A DNA stretch of 34,162 nucleotides from Chloroflexota bacterium. Its GTDB lineage: Bacteria; Chloroflexota; UBA6077. Under the pieces are notes generated by a model that saw nothing but the letters and a program-made list of their open reading frames with translations, was not told where the DNA came from and made no database searches. Below are positions 16,340-22,413 of the stretch, piece after piece. The stretch lies in contig JAJZQR010000017.1 in assembly GCA_021806765.1 (NCBI GenBank), forward strand, positions 1-34,162, given 5' to 3'. The stretch's first letter is position 1. Each line of letters starts with the position of its first letter. The position numbers were made by a program, and so were the translations under genes.

Positions 16340-16399
16340 GGGGCAAATTGGTAGGGGTTTTACCCCGCACAAGGGGTAAACTGGTAGAGGTTTTACCCC
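16340..16399. repeat. Tandem 27-mer (two units, 33-bp period)
   Basis: Units at 16340-16366 and 16373-16399 agree at 24 of 27 positions. Each starts GGGGyAAA and ends GGTTTTACCCC, so each is itself an inverted repeat. The second is flanked by AAGGGG/CCCCTT. It lies just inside the right 39-bp direct repeat. Possible roles are protein-binding sites for recombination or a remnant of a larger repeat. Confidence 0.65.
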
Positions 16400-16412
16400 T
16401 TGCATTGGGACA

Positions 16413-16451
16413 AGACCAACGAGATGCGGATGATGTTGGGGGGCTGAAGGG
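16413..16451 (+). repeat. 39-bp direct repeat, right copy
   Basis: A near-identical copy of 13850-13888. In the GNAT frame it would still read TNEMRMMLGG and then TGA, but the bases before it are not GNAT-like. It lies 17 bases from the stop of the M48 gene and marks the right boundary of the cassette. Confidence 0.75.
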
Positions 16452-16468
16452 CCTGAGCAGCCTCCCGA

Positions 16469-17233
16469 TCACGCCATCTGGAGTCCCGCACGATCCATCG
16501 CGGGCGCCGCCCCCAGCTTCAGCACTGCGCTTACCCGCCTGGGCAGGTTGGGATGGGTCTGGAAGATCTCGGCCAGCCAGATCCAGAAGCCGTACTCCTG
16601 CTCTGCCTGGCGGCTCAGCACCTCGGCGTCGACCCGCCGATAGAGGTGCTTGCCCGCCGCCAGGACCAGCAACCCCGCCAGGGCGCCATCGGGCCGGTAG
16701 TATGCCCCGAAGCGGTCGCACGTATACTCGCAGGATCGGGAGTAGGCCGTGCCCAGGAAGGGGACGAACATACCGGGGGCCAGCAACATCCGCCACTTCA
16801 GGTGGTCTCTCCGGATGTGCGCCAGTTCGTGGGCGATCACGAACGCCAGGGCGGCCTCCCCCTGCTGGTAGGCCAACTCCAGCACGTCCGAGTAGATCAC
16901 CACGAAGTTCCTGCCCAGGAACCGGGTGGCAAAGGCGTTCAGCAGGCCGCCCGACTGCTGGACGTAGATGGCCGGGGTCGGGGTGAGCCCCATCTTGGCG
17001 GCCAGATCGTTGGCCAAGCGATGCACCTCGGGAAACTGGCTCTCGGAAACCCGAACGCCGTTGCCCTGGATGCTTCCAACCAACACCCCCTGGGCGACGA
17101 AGCCGATGGCGGCGAGGGTTATCAGGTAGGGAATGCCCACCAGGGAGATGACCATGGCCAGGTACACCAACACACTGAAGCCCAGACACAGGACGAAATA
17201 GAGCGTCTCTCGGGGATGCGCGGAAGGACCCAT
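16469..17233 (-). CDS. M48-family membrane zinc metalloprotease (HtpX/Ste24-like)
   Basis: A 254-residue membrane protease. Two hydrophobic segments at about residues 12-55 (LYFVLCLGFSVLVYLAMVISLV and IPYLITLAAIGFVAQGVLV) precede the catalytic domain. The zinc site is HELAH in VIAHELAHIRRDHLKW, with the third ligand Glu in SCEYTCDRFGA. The YVQQSGGLLNAFATRFLGRNFVVIYSDVLELA segment is typical of M48. ATG 17233 is chosen over 17263 because GAGGAGG lies 8 bases before it. Members degrade misfolded membrane proteins. It is transcribed toward the cassette and ends 17 bases from the right direct repeat. Confidence 0.9.
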   Translation of the reverse strand: MGPSAHPRETLYFVLCLGFSVLVYLAMVISLVGIPYLITLAAIGFVAQGVLVGSIQGNGVRVSESQFPEVHRLANDLAAKMGLTPTPAIYVQQSGGLLNAFATRFLGRNFVVIYSDVLELAYQQGEAALAFVIAHELAHIRRDHLKWRMLLAPGMFVPFLGTAYSRSCEYTCDRFGAYYRPDGALAGLLVLAAGKHLYRRVDAEVLSRQAEQEYGFWIWLAEIFQTHPNLPRRVSAVLKLGAAPAMDRAGLQMA

Positions 17234-17379
17234 GGCAAGAACCTCCTCGTGGAAGTTGCGCAATGGTAAGCCCAGCCGTCACACCTGTCAAGCAGAGAGG
17301 CTGATGACCGAAGCTGCATCAGGGTCTATAATGGTGGCCGCCCCAGCTATCCACCCCTCGATCGGACGTGGCGGAGCCG

Positions 17380-18744
17380 ATGACGGCAGACACTCCAGCG
17401 CAGGCCCGGACCTCAAACGAGGCGATCCTTAAGCCCGCCCGCCGCGACTGGCGGGCCAGGCTCCCCTTTTACTACGGCTGGCTGATCGTTGCCGCAGCCT
17501 TCGTCTCCCTCGGGCTCACCTACACCGTCTGGTACTCCTTCTCGGTGTTCTACGTCGCCCTGCTGGAGGAGTTCGGCTGGAGTCGCGCCGCCTCGGCGGG
17601 CGTCTTCTCCCTCTTCGTCATCGTGGTGGGGCTGGCCGGCGCAGCGGCCGGGGCCCTGGTGGATCGCCTCGGCCCCGGCCGGATCATCTCCGTGGCGGTG
17701 ATCATCCTGGCCGCGGGGCTCGTGGCCTGCAGCCGGATCACCAGCCTCTGGCAGTTCTACCTATTCTTCGGCGTGATCACCGCCGTGGGTCTGAGCGCCA
17801 CCGGATGGGTCTCCTGCGTCACCATGATCAACCGCTGGTTCTCCGCCCGCCTGGGGGCGGCCCTGGGCATCGCCTCGTCCGGGATAGGGGTGGGGATCCT
17901 GGTGATGGTCCCCTTCAGCCAGTGGCTGATCAACCAGATGGGGTGGAGGTCGGCCTATATCGCCGTGGCCGGGATCGTCCTGGTCGGGGTGCTGCCCATC
18001 GCCCTGCTGCTGATGCAGGGACGGCCCGAGGATTTGGGTCTGCTCAAGGACGGGCGCCGGCCTGGAACGGAATCCCCCCCGAGGACCGGTGCGCCCGCAA
18101 AGAAGTCTCGAGTGGTGGACGAGAAGTGGGCCCGCACCCCATGGACGGTGGGAAGGGCCCTGCGGACCCGGCGCTACTGGATGCTGTTCGCCACCATGGC
18201 CCTGGCCAACATCGCCACCCAGATGATCTTCGTCCACCAGGTGGCCTTCCTGGTGGACGGGGGGTACGACAAGCTGCTGGCGGCCTCCATCGTGGGGCTG
18301 GTGGGGCTCTTCAGCGTGGGGGCCAAGATCGGCTGGGGGTGGATCTCCGACCGGTTGGGCCGGGAGATAACCTGGAGCCTCGGCCTCACCAGCACCCTGG
18401 TGGCGATCGCCCTCCTCAGCCTGACCCGCTTCGTTCCCTCCCTGGCCTTGACCTACCTCTTCGCCATCGTCTTCGCCCTGGGCTACGGAGCCACGGCGCC
18501 CCTCACTCCGGCCGTGTCGGCGGACCTCTTCGCCGGGAGCCGCTTCGGATCCATCTACGGCAGCCTGACGATCGCCAACGGACTGGGGAGCGCCACCGGC
18601 GCCTGGTTCGCGGGGTACATCTTCGACGTCACCGGGAGCTATCTGATCGCCTTCGGAACCGGAGCGGCCTGCGGCCTGCTGAGCATCGTCGCCATGTGGA
18701 TGATCGCGCCGAGGTTGGTGCGGCGGGTGCCAGGGAGGTGCTAG
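17380..18744 (+). CDS. MFS transporter, monocarboxylate/OFA-like
   Basis: A 454-residue MFS carrier, judged to have 12 membrane segments. FYYGWLIVAAAFVSLGLTYTVWYSFSVFYVALLEEFGWSRAASAGVFSL is the typical opening of the bacterial MCT/OFA-like group, followed by GALVDRLGPGRII and MINRWFSARLGAALGIASSGIGVG. WFSARLGAALGI is the loop motif seen in carboxylate carriers. A polar loop of about 60 residues separates the halves. The substrate is unknown, probably an organic anion. The start is ATG 17380 (GGCGGAG just upstream) or GTG 17368. Its stop codon shares the four bases CTAG with the stop of the convergent MFS gene. Confidence 0.85.
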   Translation: MTADTPAQARTSNEAILKPARRDWRARLPFYYGWLIVAAAFVSLGLTYTVWYSFSVFYVALLEEFGWSRAASAGVFSLFVIVVGLAGAAAGALVDRLGPGRIISVAVIILAAGLVACSRITSLWQFYLFFGVITAVGLSATGWVSCVTMINRWFSARLGAALGIASSGIGVGILVMVPFSQWLINQMGWRSAYIAVAGIVLVGVLPIALLLMQGRPEDLGLLKDGRRPGTESPPRTGAPAKKSRVVDEKWARTPWTVGRALRTRRYWMLFATMALANIATQMIFVHQVAFLVDGGYDKLLAASIVGLVGLFSVGAKIGWGWISDRLGREITWSLGLTSTLVAIALLSLTRFVPSLALTYLFAIVFALGYGATAPLTPAVSADLFAGSRFGSIYGSLTIANGLGSATGAWFAGYIFDVTGSYLIAFGTGAACGLLSIVAMWMIAPRLVRRVPGRC

Positions 18745-20021
18745 TCCCTCTCCCTCTGGGTGAGGGCCGTCGGGAGAGACTCCAATTGCGGCACGGGAGC
18801 CCGGACCGGCCGGCGGCGGACGGCGATGATCACCCAGCCGTAGGCCAGCAGGTAGAAGCCGCCGGTGATGTAGAAGATCGCTCGCAGCCCCCAGATGGCG
18901 GTGATAGCCGCCCCCGACAGGGGCCCAACGAAGTTGGCCATGGCTTGGAAGCTGGAGCTGACACCGAAGGCGGCGCCCCGCTGCTCCCGGGGGACCAGAG
19001 CGGCCAGCATGGCATTGGCGCTGGGCATCAGCCCACCCAGGAAGCCGCCGAGCAGCGTCCGCAGCAGCAGCAGCTGCCACACCTCCTGGACCAGGGCCTG
19101 GGGGAAGTAGGTGAGGGCAGCCCCCACCAGACAGACCAGCAGGATCGCCGAGTGGCCTGTCCGGTCACCCAGCCGCCCCAGCAGGAGGGCGGAGATAGCA
19201 CTGGCCGCGCCGGTGGCCGCCAGAACGATGCCGGTGACGGTGCCCGCCTTCTCGCTGGCATTCAACTCGGCGATGAAGAGGCTGAGCACGGGACTCACGA
19301 TCACGTTCCCCAACTGGATCATGAACACCACCACCAACAGGGCCAGGAAGAGGGGCATGGCCATGAGGGCGCGGCTCTGGCTCCAGATGCCGGCCTCCTG
19401 GACGGAGGTCGCCGGTCGCTGGAAATCCTCGTGGACGAGGGTCAGCACGGTGAAGAAGCCCGCCACCATCAGCACGCCGGCCACGAAGAAGGGGACCCGG
19501 AAGCCCCACAGGTCCGCCATGATCCCACCCAGGAGCGGGCCAGCCGAGGTGCCGAAGAAGAAGGCCACCTGCATCAGCCCCAGGGCGAAGCCCATTCTCC
19601 GCTTGGGCACCGTCGCAGCAACCAGGGCGTTGCCCGCGGCGACGGTGCCCGTCACCGCCCCCTGAACGAAGCGCAGCACCACCAACTGCTCCGGAGAGCT
19701 GACCATCCCCATCAGGGTCAGGGTGAAGGCGCCCCCCAGCATGGAACGAAGGAGCATCGGCCTCCGGCCCCAGCGATCCGACAGGCTCCCCCAGATGGGC
19801 TGGGTAATGGCCATGGCCACCGCCATGGAGGCGATGACGGCCCCAGCCCACTGGGCCGCCGCCTCGGTGCCGTTAACCCCGAGGGTCTGGACGTAGAGGG
19901 GGAAGAAGGAGAAAACGAAGCTGAAGGCCACCATGGTCAGCGCCTGGGCCAGGGCGAGCGCCGCCAGGTTCCGTTGCCAACTCTCGGTCAACATGAGCAC
20001 TCTCGTGCTGCCGGCGCCCAT
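18741..20021 (-). CDS. MFS transporter, DHA1 (drug:H+ antiporter-like) type
   Basis: An MFS carrier of about 426 residues with 12 predicted membrane segments. AITQPIWGSLSDRWGRRPMLLRSMLGGA is the helix 2-3 signature, and VLRFVQGAVTGTVAAGNALVAATVP and GTSAGPLLGGIMADLWGFRVPFFVAG are typical of DHA1 multidrug carriers. The start is uncertain (ATG 20021 or 19994), as neither has a strong ribosome-binding site. The last dozen codons (LPTALTQRERD) coincide with the dispersed GCCCTCACCC/AGAGGGAGAGGGA repeat, so the end of the protein seems to come from a repeat inserted at the 3' end. The stop overlaps that of the convergent MFS gene in CTAG. Confidence 0.87.
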   Translation of the reverse strand: MGAGSTRVLMLTESWQRNLAALALAQALTMVAFSFVFSFFPLYVQTLGVNGTEAAAQWAGAVIASMAVAMAITQPIWGSLSDRWGRRPMLLRSMLGGAFTLTLMGMVSSPEQLVVLRFVQGAVTGTVAAGNALVAATVPKRRMGFALGLMQVAFFFGTSAGPLLGGIMADLWGFRVPFFVAGVLMVAGFFTVLTLVHEDFQRPATSVQEAGIWSQSRALMAMPLFLALLVVVFMIQLGNVIVSPVLSLFIAELNASEKAGTVTGIVLAATGAASAISALLLGRLGDRTGHSAILLVCLVGAALTYFPQALVQEVWQLLLLRTLLGGFLGGLMPSANAMLAALVPREQRGAAFGVSSSFQAMANFVGPLSGAAITAIWGLRAIFYITGGFYLLAYGWVIIAVRRRPVRAPVPQLESLPTALTQRERD

Positions 20022-20152
20022 CGAACGACGATTTCTCTTCGGGCCCGGCAGGGGATCTGATCGGTGGATTACTTTCGCACCCACATCATCAGCGTCCCTG
20101 ATAATAGCCCGGAAGGGGGGCCGTGGGCAAGAATAGAGAACCTCCACAGAAG

Positions 20153-20221
20153 CAGGATGGACAGGATCACCAGGATAGGGGCTCTCGGAGCAACCCTACC
20201 CCTGGCATCCTGTCCATCCTG
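20153..20221. repeat. Inverted repeat downstream of groES
   Basis: CAGGATGGACAGGAT (20153-20167) and its exact complement ATCCTGTCCATCCTG (20207-20221) surround an inner TAGGG/CCCTA pair. It lies 26 bases after the groES stop on the minus strand, so it may terminate that transcript. It also resembles a common dispersed repeat. Confidence 0.65.
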
Positions 20222-20246
20222 TTCTTCCCGAGGGAACGGGGGAGGC

Positions 20247-20525
20247 CTAGCTCCTCACCAGCGCTAGGATCTCGCTGCGGGAGAGCACCAGCACCTTCTT
20301 GCCGTCCAGCTCAACCTCGTCGCCGGTGTACTTGCCGTAGAGGACCCGGTCCCCCTCCTTGATCTTCTCGCGGAGGTCCTCGTCGGTACCCACAGCCAGC
20401 ACTATTCCGGTCCTGGGCTTCTCCTTGGCGGTATCCGGCAGATACAGCCCGGAGGCGGTCTTCTGCTCCGTACCGTCCTCGTCCACCTGAACCAGTACCC
20501 TGTCGTCCAAAGGTTCGATGCGCAT
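20247..20525 (-). CDS. groES: Co-chaperonin GroES
   Basis: A 92-residue 10-kDa chaperonin, the lid of the GroEL folding chamber. MRIEPLDDRVLVQVDEDGTEQKTASGLYLPDTAKEKP contains the family signature and the mobile loop (TASGLYLPD, where the hydrophobic contact triplet is usually I-V-L). VLYGKYTGDEVELDGKKVLVLSRSEILALV is the usual ending. AGGAGG precedes the ATG. No groEL lies on either side in this window, so it is an orphan copy or the pair is split. It lies 21 bases after the glutaredoxin gene on the same strand and is probably co-transcribed with it. Confidence 0.95.
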   Translation of the reverse strand: MRIEPLDDRVLVQVDEDGTEQKTASGLYLPDTAKEKPRTGIVLAVGTDEDLREKIKEGDRVLYGKYTGDEVELDGKKVLVLSRSEILALVRS

Positions 20526-20546
20526 CGCTTTTACCTCCTTCTCCTG

Positions 20547-20795
20547 CTATTTGATGCCCAAAAGGCGATCGATCTCGGCCTGATTGAATCCGACCACCGG
20601 TCGGCTACCGATCAAGGTCACCGGTACCCCCATCTGCCCCGTCATGCGGACCATGTCCTTGGCCGCGGCCTGGTCCCGAGAGACGTCGGCTTCCCGGAAC
20701 TTGAAGCCCTTGCTCTGGAGGTACTGCTTGACCCGCCGGCACCAGGGTCAAGTGGGGGTCGTGAAGACCACGATCCGGGGTTGTGTCTCGGCCAT
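20547..20795 (-). CDS. Glutaredoxin-like protein with in-frame UGA at the active-site Cys (candidate selenoprotein)
   Basis: Read from ATG 20795 to TAG 20547-20549 there are 82 residues: IVVFTTPT, then TGA (20748-20750), then PWCRRVKQYLQSKGF, ADVSRDQAAAKDMVRMTGQMGVPVTLIG, VVGFNQAEIDRLLGIK. This is a complete glutaredoxin-like thioredoxin fold with the cis-Pro GVPV and the GFN loop. The TGA falls exactly where the first Cys of CPWC is expected, giving UPWC if read as selenocysteine. AGGAGAAG precedes the start codon. The frame is undamaged on both sides. The start abuts the recombinase stop (TAG-ATG), and groES follows after 21 bases. Selenocysteine-containing glutaredoxins are known in a few anaerobes. 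The alternative is a nonsense mutation of TGC/TGT; no sel genes are in this window to decide. Confidence 0.75.
20715..20750 (-). promoter_or_regulatory. Candidate bacterial SECIS hairpin after the UGA
   Basis: Starting at the UGA (20750-20748), the transcript can pair CUGG (20745-20742) with CCAG (20718-20715) and UGC (20741-20739) with GCA (20727-20725). This leaves a 6-base bulge and an 11-base apical loop containing GGGUC about 15 bases after the UGA. Bacterial SECIS elements sit just after the UGA and present a GU-containing loop at roughly this distance. Stability was not computed, and the bulge makes the call tentative. Confidence 0.4.
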
Positions 20796-21719
20796 CTACT
20801 TCTCCTTCTTCCAATGGATGTCACAGACCAATTCCTGGGTGCCCTGCTTCCGGAAGATGCGGACGGACTCGACCAGATCGCGCAGCAGCTGTTTCTGCTG
20901 GGCCACCGGCATCTGGCGGAGTTGCTGGAGCTGCAGCGCCCTCTCCGGATCGAAGGGTGATCGACCGGCCAGGTCCTCTTCCACCTTTCTGAGGACGATC
21001 TCGTCCACCACCTCCTGCCGGACGTAGCCACAATCGCAGGACTGCCTGCCCTTGCGCCTCTGCCCCGAGCAGCGGTAGTAGAACTCCGTCTCCCCCCTGC
21101 CCCGATAGCCGATGATGGTGCAGCCGCAGAGGCAGCGAGCGATGCCCGACAGCAGATGGCGGCTGGAGACGGCACGCCCTGAAGCTCCCCCACCCACGCC
21201 GGGCCGGGAGGCGCGGATCGCCTGCACGGCATCCCATTCCGCCCGGGGCACGATGGCGGGGACGGCATCCCGACTGACCACCTGCGGCTCGTGGTGGCGG
21301 TAGAAACTCTCCCCCTCCTGCTTGCCCCAGTTGGGGTTGCGGCTCAACCGACCATACTGCAGGTCACCACAGTAGAGGGGGTTCTCCAGGATCTTCTTGA
21401 CGGTGCTGACGCTCCAGGAGCGGCCACCCCTGAACTGCACCCCCTCCTGATTCAGCCGATAGGTGATGGCCAGGGCGCCGGAGCCGTCGCGGTAGAGGTC
21501 GTAGATCTGCCGAACCACCACGGCCTCCACCGGCTCCACCGCAAAGACGCCGCCGCCGACATCCACCTGGTAGCCGTAGGGGGGTCTGAAGCCCGGGTTC
21601 CTGCCCTCCTGGGCGCGCCGCAGCTTGCCGGACAATGCTCGCTCTTTCCGGCACGTCCGCTCTTCCTCGGAGCAGGCCTCTCGGGCCACGGGCGCAGATC
21701 CCTGTCGCTTTACCGTCAC
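20796..21719 (-). CDS. Serine-recombinase derivative lacking the catalytic resolvase domain
   Basis: A 307-residue protein with the recombinase DNA-binding domain (FRPPYGYQVDVGGGVFAVEPVEAVVVRQIYDLYRDG, ITYRLNQEGVQF, WSVSTVKKILENPLYCGDLQYGR). A zinc-ribbon region follows (HLLSGIARCLCGCTIIGY through CSGQRRKGRQSCDCGY), then a helical C-terminal end. Large serine recombinases normally have about 150 residues before this with the catalytic Ser in YxRVS, and nothing like it is encoded upstream. GTG 21719 is used because GGAGG stands about 8 bases before it. It is therefore expected to bind DNA but not cut it. It could be a degraded integrase or a domesticated regulator. The stop TAG directly abuts the ATG of the glutaredoxin gene. 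Confidence 0.8.
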   Translation of the reverse strand: MTVKRQGSAPVAREACSEEERTCRKERALSGKLRRAQEGRNPGFRPPYGYQVDVGGGVFAVEPVEAVVVRQIYDLYRDGSGALAITYRLNQEGVQFRGGRSWSVSTVKKILENPLYCGDLQYGRLSRNPNWGKQEGESFYRHHEPQVVSRDAVPAIVPRAEWDAVQAIRASRPGVGGGASGRAVSSRHLLSGIARCLCGCTIIGYRGRGETEFYYRCSGQRRKGRQSCDCGYVRQEVVDEIVLRKVEEDLAGRSPFDPERALQLQQLRQMPVAQQKQLLRDLVESVRIFRKQGTQELVCDIHWKKEK

Positions 21720-21758
21720 CTGGTTTCCTCCCGGGGAACGCTGGGCTCCCGCGGGAGA

Positions 21759-21787
21759 AGTGTAACACAAACAGTCATTACTGTCAC
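21759..21787 (-). promoter_or_regulatory. Candidate regulated promoter of the recombinase-glutaredoxin-groES run
   Basis: On the minus strand GTGACA (21787-21782) and TACACT (21764-21759) are 17 bases apart, 40 bases before GTG 21719. The spacer overlaps the dyad ACAGTCATTACTGT (21771-21784; 5-bp arms around 4 bases), a likely repressor site. GTGTAACAC at the -10 is a second small dyad. Confidence 0.42.
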
Positions 21788-21923
21788 TACATCGCACGGG
21801 CATCTTCCCCTGTGACAAAAGTCGCAGGCACGAGCCGTGAGCGGTGGTAGGCTTCAGGCTGGACCGTATGATCCTATTCGCTTCGGGAGCAGCCAATTGG
21901 ACTCAGATACGCCAATCCTTCCA

Positions 21924-22133
21924 GTGATATACTTAACCAGGTGTAATGGTTGCGGCAATTGCGTGGCTGTCTGTCCGGCCCAGGCCCTTCGAGTCGACCA
22001 GGGCAAGGCCCGATTGGTCCACACCAACTGCGACTACTGCGGCGAGTGTGAGGCGGCCTGCCCCACGGGCGCTATCGCCTGTCCCTTCGAAATCGTCTGG
22101 CAACCCGAAACCAGCCCCAGCAGCAACCGTTGA
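21924..22133 (+). CDS. 2[4Fe-4S] ferredoxin
   Basis: A small ferredoxin of about 69 residues with two complete cluster motifs, CNGCGNCVAVCP and CDYCGECEAACP, each CxxCxxCxxxCP. It should pass low-potential electrons. GTG 21924 (VIYLTRCNGC) is chosen because the cluster motif normally lies within the first dozen residues. An in-frame GTG at 21837 would add 29 residues of unlikely sequence, and neither start has a strong ribosome-binding site. The last 20 residues are polar. It is followed after 13 bases by a small zinc-ribbon protein and then a YwiC-like membrane protein, all on the same strand. Confidence 0.85.
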   Translation: MIYLTRCNGCGNCVAVCPAQALRVDQGKARLVHTNCDYCGECEAACPTGAIACPFEIVWQPETSPSSNR

Positions 22134-22146
22134 AAGGAGCCCGATC

Positions 22147-22386
22147 GTGGTCCTGATGCACTCCTGTCCCGGTAGCAAGATATTCAAGAACCCTCTACCC
22201 GAACCCATCCTCTGCTCCGGATGCGGCGAGGAGTTGGAGATTTGGACCGACGAGTTCAAGGTACGCTGCAAGAAGTGCGGCACCATAACCTACAAGAAGA
22301 GAGGCGCCTCCTGCATCGACTGGTGCAAGCACGCCGAGAGCTGCGTCGGTCCCGACCTACTCCGCAGGTTGAAGGCGCTTAGCTGA
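22147..22386 (+). CDS. Small zinc-ribbon protein with CIDWC motif
   Basis: A 79-residue protein with a rubredoxin-like or zinc-ribbon pair (CSGCGEELEIWTDE and CKKCGTI) followed by ASCIDWCKHAESCVG. The extra CIDWC...C motif recurs in small proteins of anaerobes encoded beside ferredoxins or redox enzymes, whose function is unknown to me. GTG 22147 is used because AAAGGAG lies 8 bases before it; ATG 22156 is an alternative. Two further Cys near the start (HSCPGSK) bring the total to eight, enough for a zinc site plus a second metal or cluster. The tight linkage to the ferredoxin gene (13 bases) suggests a shared electron-transfer or cluster-handling role. Confidence 0.7.
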   Translation: MVLMHSCPGSKIFKNPLPEPILCSGCGEELEIWTDEFKVRCKKCGTITYKKRGASCIDWCKHAESCVGPDLLRRLKALS

Positions 22387-22413
22387 ACGACTGATCGGCA
22401 ACATCCGAAGCCA

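Larger units (their letters stand above)
16149..16468. other. Intergenic cassette edge with no gene
   Basis: Lower-GC sequence to about 16320, then the tandem 27-mers and the right 39-bp repeat, up to the stop of the M48 gene. No open frame with a recognisable product is seen. Confidence 0.5.

Noticed and set aside
16340..16399. CRISPR array
   Set aside because: Only two repeat units with a 6-bp spacer, internal palindromes and no cas genes. No CRISPR array was seen elsewhere.
17805..20060. A 751-codon plus-strand frame across both MFS genes, and a 591-codon minus-strand frame over copA
   Set aside because: Low-complexity, Gly/Arg/Pro/His-rich translations with no domain, opposite or offset to clear genes. 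These are GC-driven shadow frames.
20247..20525. groES as part of a groESL operon
   Set aside because: Downstream of groES on its strand lies a repeat and then an MFS gene; no groEL is in the window.
20547..20795. Glutaredoxin as an ordinary pseudogene with a nonsense mutation
   Set aside because: Not excluded, but the single stop falls exactly on the catalytic Cys, is UGA rather than UAA/UAG, and the rest of the gene is intact, so selenocysteine is preferred.
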